Positions 1 to 6,723 of a stretch of 8,048 bases of DNA are shown here, in pieces. Both the position numbers and the translations under genes were made by a program. The DNA is from Chloroflexota bacterium (GTDB lineage: Bacteria; Chloroflexota; Limnocylindria; Limnocylindrales; CSP1-4): contig JAOUEG010000067.1 in NCBI GenBank assembly GCA_029858845.1, forward strand, positions 1 to 8,048, in the 5' to 3' direction. Numbering within the stretch: position 1 is the first letter of the stretch; the number at the start of each line of letters is the position of its first letter. The notes under the pieces were generated by a model, which saw nothing but the letters and a program-made list of their open reading frames with translations, had not been told where the DNA came from and ran no database searches.

Positions 1-1009
1 CCGGAGGGTGGACCCCGCCACGCATGGCGGCGACGGTCGACGAGACCGCACCCGGGAGCTCGTAGCGTTCCGTGGGCACGGATGGATCGACCGCGGCCAC
101 GATCGGTTCCAGGGCGGCCGCCATCGCGGCCCCGCTCGGGAAGCGGTCGCCCGGCTCGGGAGCCATGGCGCGCAGGACCACGGCATCGAGCGCGGCCGGG
201 ATCTGCGGGATCGCCACCCGGGCCGATGGCGGCGCGGCGCCCACCCTGGCCAGGGCGATCGCCTCCGCCGTGTCGCCGGCCCACGCCCGGGTACCAGTCA
301 GCGACTCGTACAGCACGAGACCCAACCCGTAGACGTCCGATGCGGGTGTCGTCGTCAGTCCGCGGGCCTGCTCAGGGCTGAAGTAATGGACGCTCCCGAG
401 CGTCGTGCCCGGTCGCGACGCCTCCGCGTCCGCGGCGAGCCGCGCGATCCCGAAGTCCGTGATCATCGCCCGCCCGTCGGCAGCCAGGAGGATGTTGCCG
501 GGCTTGACGTCACGATGGACGATCCCGCGGACGTGGGCGACCCCCAGCCCCCGTGCGATATCGAGCCCGATCCGGCTCACCTGCTCCGGGGCCAGACGAC
601 CGCCGCGCTTCAACCGGGCGGCCAGGTCCTCGCCATCGACCAGCTCCATGACCAGGAACGGCTGGTCGCCGTCCGTGCCGGCATCCAGGCAAGCGACGAT
701 GTTCGGGTGGCGCAGGACCGTGGCCGCCAGAGCCTCGCGCCGGAACCGCTGAGCCAGTTCGACGTCGCGGCCCACCTCGGGCCGCAGCAGCTTGACGGCG
801 ACCTCGCGCTCGACACGGATGTCCGTGGCGCGGTGGATGGTCGCCATCCCGCCGCGTCCGATGAGCGGTCCGAGCCGATAGCGGTCCCCGACGATGCGCG
901 GGCCTCCGGGCGGAGCCGCTCCCTCGTCCACGTCCGCCGTCTCCGGGTCGCGCGGATCGGACGCGGCATCGCCTCGCGGCGAAGCGGCCGGGTCGCGTGG
1001 ATCAGTCAC
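1..1009 (-). CDS. Hanks-type (PknB-like) serine/threonine protein kinase, C-terminus beyond the window
   Basis: Transfers phosphate from ATP to Ser/Thr of protein targets. Read on the minus strand from a GTG at 1009, 336 residues are visible and the frame is still open at the left edge. A 40-residue Asp/Pro/Ala-rich leader contains DPRDP twice. The kinase domain then runs from about residue 43 to 300: glycine loop GRGGMA (51-56), ATP lysine in AVK (K73), likely helix-C Glu (E92), catalytic loop HRDVKPGN (165-172), DFG (185-187), and activation segment ending GSVHYFSPEQARG (205-217). All key residues are present, so it should be active. The activation loop has Thr202, Thr203 and Ser206 as likely autophosphorylation sites. 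Whether a transmembrane helix and PASTA or other sensor domains follow cannot be seen. The start is uncertain: neither the GTG at 1009 nor an in-frame GTG at 1072 has a clear Shine-Dalgarno sequence. The gene lies 195 bases downstream of the helicase gene on the same strand. Confidence 0.93.
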   Translation of the reverse strand, partial: MTDPRDPAASPRGDAASDPRDPETADVDEGAAPPGGPRIVGDRYRLGPLIGRGGMATIHRATDIRVEREVAVKLLRPEVGRDVELAQRFRREALAATVLRHPNIVACLDAGTDGDQPFLVMELVDGEDLAARLKRGGRLAPEQVSRIGLDIARGLGVAHVRGIVHRDVKPGNILLAADGRAMITDFGIARLAADAEASRPGTTLGSVHYFSPEQARGLTTTPASDVYGLGLVLYESLTGTRAWAGDTAEAIALARVGAAPPSARVAIPQIPAALDAVVLRAMAPEPGDRFPSGAAMAAALEPIVAAVDPSVPTERYELPGAVSSTVAAMRGGVHPP

Positions 1010-1181
1010 GCCCGGACGATAGCCCAGACGGCCCGGATGGGCTCCCGGATCGCCGGTCCCGGCATTCGGCACGATGTCGGTCCGCACCCCACCGGGCCGA
1101 CGGTCAGCGTCCGCACGGTGTCGCCCGCTCGAGGCTCACGGACTCCTCGTCCCGCTCGGGACCGCTACAGACCCCGTCCGT

Positions 1182-1202
1182 GGCTCCGAGGAGCTCCGAG
1201 CC
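1182..1202 (-). terminator. Hairpin just after the helicase stop codon, possible terminator
   Basis: Two bases past the helicase stop codon (1205-1207) there is an inverted repeat. Arms GGCTC (1182-1186) and GAGCC (1198-1202) are followed inward by a C/C mismatch and a GAG/CTC pair, with a 3-base loop. No T-tract follows on the minus strand, so it is not a textbook intrinsic terminator. It could stabilise the mRNA 3' end or reduce read-through into the kinase gene. Confidence 0.35.
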
Positions 1203-1204
1203 GG

Positions 1205-2869
1205 TCAGGCCGAGTGGCGCTCGGGCCGGGCGATCCGCTCGCCCGGCAGCACGGTGGGCTGACCGGGCCGGCGGGGATCGGGCTGTCGGTGACCGGTCAT
1301 CGGCGCGCCGACCGGCTGGTCACGGCCTGGCGCGTTCGGCCGTGCCTGGGCGCCGTTCTGTGGTCGCCCGTGGCCATGCGACGAGGGTCGCCCCGAGCTC
1401 GATCTGATCGGTGCCGGTCGGTTCCCGAGCGCCTGGCCCGCTCGCGACTGACCATGGCCCGCTCGCGAAGAGGCGTGACCGGATCGGGCGGGCGTGCTCT
1501 GATGTGACGGCGCGGGGCGCGGCCCATGCGCAGGCCGCGAGGGAGCCGAACTCCCGTGGCGCGGCCCGGCCTCGCCGAACCCGATCCCATCGCGGCGCGG
1601 AGGCCGTGATCCGCCGGGTCGGGATCCGCCGGTCGCTCGTGAGACGTGCTCGCCACGAGGCTCGGGGCGGCTCCGGCCGAGTCCGCCGCGCAGGATCGGC
1701 TCCGGGCGGATCGAACGGTCCGGCTCGAAACCGGCGACGACATCCTGGTGCACGGGCCGGCCGAGCACGCGCTCGATCTCGCGGAGAAGCCGGTGCTCGT
1801 CCACGCAGACGAGCGAGACCGCGTGCCCGGGTGAGCCGGCACGTCCGGTCCGACCGATCCGGTGGACGTAATCCTCGGGCACCATCGGCAATTCGAAGTT
1901 CACGACGTGCGGCAGGCTGTCGATGTCCAGGCCGCGAGCCGCGATCTCGGTCGCCACGAGGATCGGGGTCCGGCCGGACTTGAAGTCCGCGAGCGCCCGA
2001 ACGCGCTGGCCCTGGCTCTTGTTGCCGTGGATCGCGAGCGCCGCGATGCCGTCACGCTCCAGCTGCTGGGCCAGTCGATTGGCGCCGTGCTTCGTGCGGG
2101 TGAAGACGAGCGCCTGGTCGATCGCGCCGGTGCGGATGAGGTGCGACAGCAGCTCGCGCTTGCGCTCACGGTCGACCGGATGGACGACCTGCGTGACGAG
2201 CGGAGCCGCCGAGTTGCGGGGCGTCACCTGGACGCTGGCGGGTTCGTGCAGGAACCCCGCGGCCAGGGCCCGGATCTCCTCGGAGAACGTCGCGCTGAAG
2301 AGCAGGTTCTGGCGCCGTGGGGGCAGGACCGCAAGTACCTTGCGGATGTCCCGGATGAAGCCCATGTCGAGCATGCGGTCCGCCTCGTCGAGGACGAGGA
2401 TCTCGATGCTGGAGAGGTCGATGGTGCGCTGGCCGAGGTGGTCCAGGAGTCGACCCGGTGTCGCCACGACGACATCCACGCCGCGACGGATCGCCGTCGC
2501 CTGCGGGCTGAAGCCCACGCCACCGTAGATGGCGGCCGACCGCATGCCCCAGTGACGGCCGTAGACCCGGACGCTCTCCTCGACCTGCAGGGCCAGTTCG
2601 CGCGTCGGGGCGAGGACGAGGGCCCGGATCGGGCGGCGCGCCGTCCGCGGGTCGGATCCGGCGGCGACGGGCGGGCGGCCCATCCGCTGCAGCATCGGCA
2701 GGACGAAGGCGGCGGTCTTGCCCGTGCCCGTCTGGGCGCCGGCCATCAGGTCGCGACCGGCAAGCACGAGCGGGATGGCCTCGGCCTGGATGGGGGTGGG
2801 CTCGGTGTAGCCCTGGTCCGCGACGGCGCGGAGGAACTCGGGCGCGAGCCCAAGGCGATCGAAGGACAT
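1205..2869 (-). CDS. rhlE: RhlE-type DEAD-box ATP-dependent RNA helicase with long basic low-complexity tail
   Basis: ATP-dependent unwinding of RNA duplexes and RNA-protein complexes in the cytoplasm (RNA decay, ribosome assembly, cold adaptation in the family). The 554-residue product begins MSFDRLGL, as RhlE proteins do. Motifs in order: Q motif PTPIQ (24-28), motif I AQTGTGKT (45-52), Ia PTRELALQ (88-95), Ib TPGR (137-140), II DEAD (161-164), III SAT (192-194), V ARGLDI (311-316), VI HRIGRTGR (336-343). The helicase core ends near residue 380. The last ~165 residues are rich in Gly, Pro, Arg, Ser and His with short repeats such as SRAGHGQSRAGQ. E. coli RhlE is about 454 residues, so the tail is the main extra. 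The frame stays open upstream to 3109, but the family N-terminus and AGGAG at 2886-2882 (12 bases before ATG) fix the start at 2869. That AGGAG is partly within a strong leader hairpin (2884-2930). Confidence 0.95.
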   Translation of the reverse strand: MSFDRLGLAPEFLRAVADQGYTEPTPIQAEAIPLVLAGRDLMAGAQTGTGKTAAFVLPMLQRMGRPPVAAGSDPRTARRPIRALVLAPTRELALQVEESVRVYGRHWGMRSAAIYGGVGFSPQATAIRRGVDVVVATPGRLLDHLGQRTIDLSSIEILVLDEADRMLDMGFIRDIRKVLAVLPPRRQNLLFSATFSEEIRALAAGFLHEPASVQVTPRNSAAPLVTQVVHPVDRERKRELLSHLIRTGAIDQALVFTRTKHGANRLAQQLERDGIAALAIHGNKSQGQRVRALADFKSGRTPILVATEIAARGLDIDSLPHVVNFELPMVPEDYVHRIGRTGRAGSPGHAVSLVCVDEHRLLREIERVLGRPVHQDVVAGFEPDRSIRPEPILRGGLGRSRPEPRGEHVSRATGGSRPGGSRPPRRDGIGFGEAGPRHGSSAPSRPAHGPRPAPSHQSTPARSGHASSRAGHGQSRAGQALGNRPAPIRSSSGRPSSHGHGRPQNGAQARPNAPGRDQPVGAPMTGHRQPDPRRPGQPTVLPGERIARPERHSA

Positions 2870-2881
2870 GGGGAACGGGTT

Positions 2882-2930
2882 CTCCTGACGGGCCCACCCA
2901 CGGCACGCTTGGCCGCGGGGCCCGGTCAGG
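2882..2930 (-). promoter_or_regulatory. Leader hairpin overlapping the helicase ribosome binding site
   Basis: CCTGAC (2884-2889) plus GGGCCC (2890-2895) pair with GGGCCC (2918-2923) and GTCAGG (2925-2930). This gives a 12-bp stem with a single-base bulge at 2924. The 22-base loop can form a further 4-bp stem (2901-2904 with 2912-2915). On the minus-strand mRNA the 3' arm ends ...GTCAGG and runs directly into the helicase AGGAG, so three of its five bases are inside the stem. No T-run follows, so attenuation by intrinsic termination is less likely than control of translation initiation. The structure is predicted by eye; its regulatory role is inferred. Confidence 0.6.
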
Positions 2931-3012
2931 GCGCTGACGTGGTTCGGGTTCTGGGCCGACAGCCGTCGACCGGGGCGCAGACCGGAGCGCCCATCGAGCA
3001 CGAGGAGCGGGA

Positions 3013-3018
3013 AGCATA
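3013..3018 (-). promoter_or_regulatory. Possible -10 element for the helicase gene
   Basis: TATGCT on the minus strand matches TATAAT at four of six positions. I see no convincing -35 hexamer at 16-18 bases upstream. Transcription from here would start near 3006 and give a leader of about 137 bases containing the hairpin over the ribosome binding site. Confidence 0.3.
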
Positions 3019-3071
3019 GCCGATGCGCCTGTTTCGAGCGCGCCGCCTCCCATGTTCGGGTCCGATGGCTC

Positions 3072-3100
3072 TTGGCCGGGCGGAGGAGTGGGCCTAGGCT
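3072..3100 (+). promoter_or_regulatory. Predicted promoter of the radical SAM operon
   Basis: TTGGCC (3072-3077), a 17-base spacer and TAGGCT (3095-3100). The start point would fall near 3107, almost directly in front of the Shine-Dalgarno AAGGAG (3108-3113), so the leader would be very short. The same -35 hexamer and a near-identical -10 (TAGGGT) occur in front of the glycogen synthase gene, which supports the call. The -10 itself is a weak match to the general consensus. Confidence 0.4.
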
Positions 3101-3120
3101 GCTGGACAAGGAGCGCAGCC

Positions 3121-4464
3121 ATGCACATCGCGTTCATCGCCATGAGCGGGGTCCGTGCAGCGAGCGAGGAGCTCAACAGAGCCGGGCTGACCATGCCCGG
3201 CTTCGTGGAACGCAGCAAGGCCATCGCGTCCCTCCCCAGCCTGTCGCTGCTCACGCTCGCCGCCCTTACGCCGGACTCGTTCGAGATCAGCTATCACGAG
3301 ATCGAGGACATCCGGGAGATGGATGAGCCGCCGGCCTGTGACGTTGCCGCCATCGCCTCGTACTCGGCCCAGATCAAGGACGCTTTCCAGCTCTCCGATC
3401 GATACCGGGCCGAGGGGGTCCGGACCGTCCTCGGCGGCCTCCATGTGACCGCCCTGCCGGACGAGGCGCGGGAGCATGCCGACACGATCGTCGTCGGCGA
3501 GGGTGAGCTCGGCTGGCCTGAGCTGCTGGAGGACCTGGCCCACGGGCGGATGCGGCCGGCATACGGGCCGGACGGGCGCGAGTACGACCTGGCCGACGCG
3601 CCGCTTCCCCGCTTCGACCTTCTGGACCCGGACCGCTACAACCGTCTCACGATCCAGACCCAGCGCGGCTGTCCGTGGCGCTGCGAGTTCTGCGCGGCAT
3701 CGATCCGGCTGACGAACCTCTACAAGGTCAAGCCGGTGGACAAGGTGATCAACGAGGTCCGCGAGATCAAGCGGCTCTGGCCCACGCCGTTCATCGAGTT
3801 CGCCGATGACAACTCGTTCGTCAATCGCCGCCACGCGAAGGAGCTGCTGCACGCCCTCGCCGACGAGGGGGTTCGCTGGTTCACCGAGACCGACATCGCC
3901 ATCGCGGACGACCCGGAGCTCCTCGCGTTGATGCACGCATCCGGGTGCGCCGAGGTCCTCATCGGCCTGGAAAGCCCGACCCCGAGCGGGGTGGACGGCG
4001 TGGAGACCCGCCGCAACTGGAAGCGCAGCCGGTTCGACGACTACGCGGACGCCATCGAGCGCATCCAGGGCCACGGGATCGCCGTCAATGGCTGCTTCGT
4101 GCTGGGCCTGGACGGCGACGGGCCCGAGGTCTTCGATGAGGTCGAGGCATTCGTACGGCGGAGTGGTCAATTCGACGTGCAGATCACGGTCATGACCCCG
4201 TTCCCCGGAACGCCCCTGTACGATCGACTGCTGGCCGAAGGCCGCCTCCTCGAGCCCACGGCGTGGGAACGCTGCAGCCTGTTCGATGTGAACTTCCGGC
4301 CGCTGCACATGTCGCCGGAAGAGCTGCAGCAGCAAGCCCTGGCCCTGGCCGGGCGGGTATACACGGAAGAGGAGCGGACCGGGCGCCGGCGCCGGTTCCA
4401 CGATCAGTGGCGGCGCCGCCTACGGGCAGCACGCCGGGAACAGGAAGCGAGGGTGACGGCATGA
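3121..4464 (+). CDS. Radical SAM protein with B12-binding-like N-terminal domain
   Basis: A 447-residue enzyme expected to bind a [4Fe-4S] cluster and cleave S-adenosylmethionine to start a radical reaction; substrate unknown. Residues 1-135 resemble the B12-binding-like domain of BchE/HpnP-type enzymes, with GGLHVTALPDE (105-115) and VVGEGE (124-129). The cobalamin-ligand motif DxHxxG is not visible, as is common in this group. The radical SAM core starts near 175: TQRGCPWRCEFC has the CxxxCxxC cluster cysteines at 184, 188 and 191. It continues with FADDNSF (227-233) and GLES (282-285). The C-terminal part has MTPFPGTPLYDRL (358-370) and FDVNFRPLHMSPEEL (388-402), as in related cytosolic enzymes, and ends in an Arg-rich tail (420-440). 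Start: AAGGAG (3108-3113) lies 7 bases before ATG 3121; an upstream in-frame ATG at 3052 lacks this and family similarity. It is the first gene of a three-gene operon, and its TGA overlaps the next ATG (ATGA, 4461-4464). Confidence 0.93.
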   Translation: MHIAFIAMSGVRAASEELNRAGLTMPGFVERSKAIASLPSLSLLTLAALTPDSFEISYHEIEDIREMDEPPACDVAAIASYSAQIKDAFQLSDRYRAEGVRTVLGGLHVTALPDEAREHADTIVVGEGELGWPELLEDLAHGRMRPAYGPDGREYDLADAPLPRFDLLDPDRYNRLTIQTQRGCPWRCEFCAASIRLTNLYKVKPVDKVINEVREIKRLWPTPFIEFADDNSFVNRRHAKELLHALADEGVRWFTETDIAIADDPELLALMHASGCAEVLIGLESPTPSGVDGVETRRNWKRSRFDDYADAIERIQGHGIAVNGCFVLGLDGDGPEVFDEVEAFVRRSGQFDVQITVMTPFPGTPLYDRLLAEGRLLEPTAWERCSLFDVNFRPLHMSPEELQQQALALAGRVYTEEERTGRRRRFHDQWRRRLRAARREQEARVTA

Positions 4465-4871
4465 CCGCATCGACGTCGCGCGCGGACCTGGCGCGCTACC
4501 GCTGGCTCTTCCTCGTGGCGGCCGTCTACGACCTGGCCCTTGGCATCGCCTTCTTCTTCTTCGGCGAGCAGGTGCTCCGCGAGCTGGGCGTCGGCATACC
4601 GCCCCACATCTCCTACATCCACCTGCCGGCCGTGTTCGTGTTCGTCCAGGGCGTCGGCTACGCGATCGTGGCGATGAACCCGCTGGGCAACCTCGGGATC
4701 GTCAAGGTCGGGATCATCTACAAGGCGAGCTACAGCGCGCTGGCGGCGTACTACCTCCTGACCGACCAGATCCCGGCCATGTTCTTCGCCTGGTTCGGGT
4801 TGTTCGACCTGCTGTTCTTCGTCGGCTTCGTGTGGTTCCTGCGCCGGGCGTGGCGGGCCGGGGCCCATTGA
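4461..4871 (+). CDS. Small four-helix membrane protein, unknown function
   Basis: A 136-residue integral membrane protein I cannot assign to a named family. Hydrophobic segments are at about 13-34, 54-72, 79-100 and 105-127. There is a short polar N-terminus and an Arg-rich C-terminus (RRAWRAG). The first helix contains AVYDLALGIAFFFF, and the third has an unusual Lys-Tyr stretch (IIYKASYSALAAYY) inside the membrane span. The general layout is reminiscent of DoxX-like four-helix proteins, but no diagnostic motif supports that. The ATG at 4461 overlaps the stop of the radical SAM gene (ATGA), and its own stop overlaps the next start (TGATG). Translation of the three genes is therefore probably coupled, and the protein probably works with the radical SAM enzyme, perhaps as a membrane partner or for a membrane-bound substrate; this is inference. 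Confidence 0.85.
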   Translation: MTASTSRADLARYRWLFLVAAVYDLALGIAFFFFGEQVLRELGVGIPPHISYIHLPAVFVFVQGVGYAIVAMNPLGNLGIVKVGIIYKASYSALAAYYLLTDQIPAMFFAWFGLFDLLFFVGFVWFLRRAWRAGAH

Positions 4872-5377
4872 TGATCGGCGCAGCCCGCCCCGAGCGCGTG
4901 CCGGTCGAGCTGACCCACGATGCGAGGTTCAGCCGCCGAATCATCCGACTGTCGGTCGTGAGCGCTGTCGCCCTGGGCCTGATCTGGGCCCTGGTGGTGA
5001 CGAGCCTGGAGGCACCGCCGCCTGTCGCCCTCGCGTTCCTGGGAGGCTGGCTGCTGATGCCGTCGACGCTCGTCGCCAGCCTGTCCCGACCCGGCCTGCG
5101 CTTCGGGCTCACGCTGCCGGCCACCCTCGTGACGGTCGGCCTCCTGGCGGTCTCATTGGGCTGGCTGCCTTCTGATCCCGTCGCCGCTTCCGGCTGGCTG
5201 CTCATGACGGCCGGGGTCGCTCTGGGAGGCGGACTGGGCCTCTGGCTCTGGTACCGGCTGCTGCCGGTCCCGACCGCGCTGGACGATCCGTTCTCGCCAG
5301 GGCGGTGGACGCTGGTCGGTGTCCACGTCGCCCTCGTCGTGGTCGGGTTCGCGCTCGCCGCCTCCGCCCTGCTTTGA
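4871..5377 (+). CDS. Small five-helix membrane protein, unknown function
   Basis: A 168-residue hydrophobic protein, not recognised. Probable membrane helices lie at about 24-45, 50-71, 80-100, 106-128 and 146-167. A soluble, charged N-terminus of about 22 residues precedes them, with RRIIR at the first membrane boundary. A short loop with LDDPFSPGRW (137-146) lies before the last helix, and the protein ends right after this helix. No catalytic, transport or binding motif is visible. It is the last gene of the radical SAM operon: its ATG shares one base with the preceding TGA (4869-4873). The reading frame is well supported by the coherent pattern of helices and by the overlap, although no strong Shine-Dalgarno sequence is present, as expected for a coupled start. 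Confidence 0.8.
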   Translation: MIGAARPERVPVELTHDARFSRRIIRLSVVSAVALGLIWALVVTSLEAPPPVALAFLGGWLLMPSTLVASLSRPGLRFGLTLPATLVTVGLLAVSLGWLPSDPVAASGWLLMTAGVALGGGLGLWLWYRLLPVPTALDDPFSPGRWTLVGVHVALVVVGFALAASALL

Positions 5378-5388
5378 GCAGACGCGAC

Positions 5389-5428
5389 GTTCGCGCGCTC
5401 GACACGGGGTCCGGGGCAAGGCGCGAAC
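5389..5428 (+). terminator. Perfect inverted repeat after the radical SAM operon, possible terminator
   Basis: GTTCGCGC (5389-5396) and GCGCGAAC (5421-5428) form an 8-bp perfect stem with a 24-base loop, 11 bases after the last stop codon of the operon. There is no T-tract. It is a candidate transcript-end structure for the plus strand, and could also act on transcripts from the glycogen synthase side. Confidence 0.35.
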
Positions 5429-5437
5429 CCGCGATGT

Positions 5438-5462
5438 CGTCGGCCGGCGGTGCCGGCGGACG
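5438..5462 (-). terminator. Hairpin after the glycogen synthase gene, possible terminator
   Basis: CGTC (5438-5441) and GCCGGC (5443-5448) pair with GCCGGC (5452-5457) and GACG (5459-5462), with one G/G mismatch and a 3-base loop. On the minus strand it begins 6 bases past the synthase stop codon (5469-5471). It is a compact GC-rich stem in the right place, but no T-run follows. Confidence 0.4.
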
Positions 5463-5468
5463 GATACG

Positions 5469-6683
5469 CTATCGGTCGGCCAGCAGCGATCCGTACAGCG
5501 CAAGCGTCTGGCGGGCGATGGCGGCCCAGCCGAAATGCCGCTCGGCGCGCTGCCGTCCGGCTCGCCCCATCCGCTCCCGGAGTTCGGCGTCGAGGCCGAT
5601 CCGGTTGATGGCCTCCGCCAGGGCCGTCGAGAAGGCCGCCGGATCGATCGGGTCGAACGTGCCCTCGCGGATCCCAGGATCGACCAGGAGGCCGGTCTCA
5701 TCCGGGACCACGACCTCGGGGATGCCACCCACGGCAGACGCCACGACGGCGGTCTCGCAGGCCATGGCCTCGAGGTTGATGATCCCGAACGGCTCATAGA
5801 CGGACGGGCAGCAGAAGACGGCCGCGTGGGAGTAGAGCTGGATCGCCGCCTCCCGCGAGACCATCTCCCGGATCCACGTCACGCCTGGCCGCGCCGCGCT
5901 GACGTCGGCGACTCGATCGGCCATCTCGGCCCCGATCTCGACCGTGTCCGGGGCACCCGCGCACAGGACGACCTGGATGGCCGGGTCGATGTCGGGGATC
6001 GCGTTGACCAGGTGGATGATCCCCTTCTGGCGCGTGATCCGGCCCACGAACAGGACGTACGGGCGATCTGGATCGATGCCGTAGCGCTGGAGGACGTCCG
6101 TTGCCGGGTCCGGGCGGTACTGGTCGAGGTCGATACCGTTGTGGATCACGTGGATCCTGGCCGGATCGACGGGGAAGAAGCGCAGGATGTCCGCCTTCGT
6201 CTCCTGCGATACCGCGATCAGCGCGTCCGCGTCGAGGATCGTCGTGCGCTCCATCCAGCTGGACAGCCCGTAGGCGCTCCCCAGCTGCTCCACCTTCCAG
6301 GGGCGGAGCGGCTCCAGCGAATGGGTCGTCACGACCAGCGGCACGCCCCACAGCTTCTTGGCCAGGAACCCGGCCATGTCCGCGTACCACGTGTGGCAAT
6401 GGACGATGTCGGCGTCGAGGTCATCCTTGGCCATCGCGAGATTGCGGTGGAAGGCGTCAAGTGCCCCAGCGAAGCGGGCGTCGGTCCCCTGCCTCGCCGC
6501 CGCCCAGGGTCCGTAGCCACGAGCGCGGAGGCCGGGCCTGTTCACGTCCTGGTCGCCAAAACAGCGCACCTCGACCGGCACGAGCCGCGCCAGCTCGCGA
6601 GCGAGGTATTCGACGTGCACGCCCGCGCCCCCGTACACATGTGGCGGGAACTCGTTGGTGAACAACGCGACCCTGCGGGGCAT
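5469..6683 (-). CDS. glgA: GT4-family glycogen synthase (Corynebacterium type) / maltose-1-phosphate synthase
   Basis: Transfers glucose from ADP-glucose to an alpha-glucan or, as shown for the mycobacterial relative GlgM, to glucose-1-phosphate to make maltose-1-phosphate. Acts in the cytoplasm. The 404-residue length fits the actinobacterial-type GT4 enzyme, not the longer GT5 GlgA of E. coli. Visible features: N-terminal VALFTNEFPPHVYGGAGVHV with the GGAG loop (18-21), HCHTWYADM (95-103), TTHSLEPLRPWK (119-130), AVSQETK (157-163), VIHNGID (179-185), GRITRQKG (214-221, donor phosphate binding) and EPFGIINLEAMAC (297-309) with the E-x7-E pair E297/E305. Both Rossmann-like halves are complete. 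The ATG at 6683 gives the family N-terminus; a GTG at 6689 adds two residues and is closer to the GGAGG. No other glycogen genes are in the window, so the choice between glycogen synthesis and the maltose-1-phosphate route cannot be made here. Confidence 0.9.
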   Translation of the reverse strand: MPRRVALFTNEFPPHVYGGAGVHVEYLARELARLVPVEVRCFGDQDVNRPGLRARGYGPWAAARQGTDARFAGALDAFHRNLAMAKDDLDADIVHCHTWYADMAGFLAKKLWGVPLVVTTHSLEPLRPWKVEQLGSAYGLSSWMERTTILDADALIAVSQETKADILRFFPVDPARIHVIHNGIDLDQYRPDPATDVLQRYGIDPDRPYVLFVGRITRQKGIIHLVNAIPDIDPAIQVVLCAGAPDTVEIGAEMADRVADVSAARPGVTWIREMVSREAAIQLYSHAAVFCCPSVYEPFGIINLEAMACETAVVASAVGGIPEVVVPDETGLLVDPGIREGTFDPIDPAAFSTALAEAINRIGLDAELRERMGRAGRQRAERHFGWAAIARQTLALYGSLLADR

Positions 6684-6693
6684 GGACACGGCG

Positions 6694-6699
6694 ACCTCC
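6694..6699 (-). promoter_or_regulatory. Shine-Dalgarno sequence of glgA, ambiguous between two starts
   Basis: GGAGGT on the minus strand. Counting from GGAGG, it lies 5 bases before the GTG at 6689 and 11 bases before the ATG at 6683, both in frame. Spacing favours GTG; codon strength and the family N-terminus favour ATG. The difference is only two residues. Confidence 0.6.
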
Positions 6700-6723
6700 A
6701 GGTTCGGAGAACTCAAGACCACG

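Noticed and set aside
8..1507. 499-codon open frame on the plus strand across the kinase gene
   Set aside because: It is antisense to a complete, motif-bearing kinase domain. Its translation is Arg/Gly/Pro-rich with no domain pattern, as usual for shadow frames in GC-rich DNA.
1862..3019. 385-codon open frame on the plus strand opposite the helicase
   Set aside because: Antisense to the DEAD-box core with all motifs in the minus frame; the plus frame has no recognisable protein features.
2870..3109. 80-residue N-terminal extension of the helicase
   Set aside because: The frame is open but the extension is low-complexity, runs through the leader hairpin and a likely promoter, and RhlE proteins start at MSFDxLGL.
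3094..4401. 435-codon minus-strand frame opposite the radical SAM gene
   Set aside because: Mirror of the codon bias of the real gene; no motif, and it lacks a ribosome binding site.
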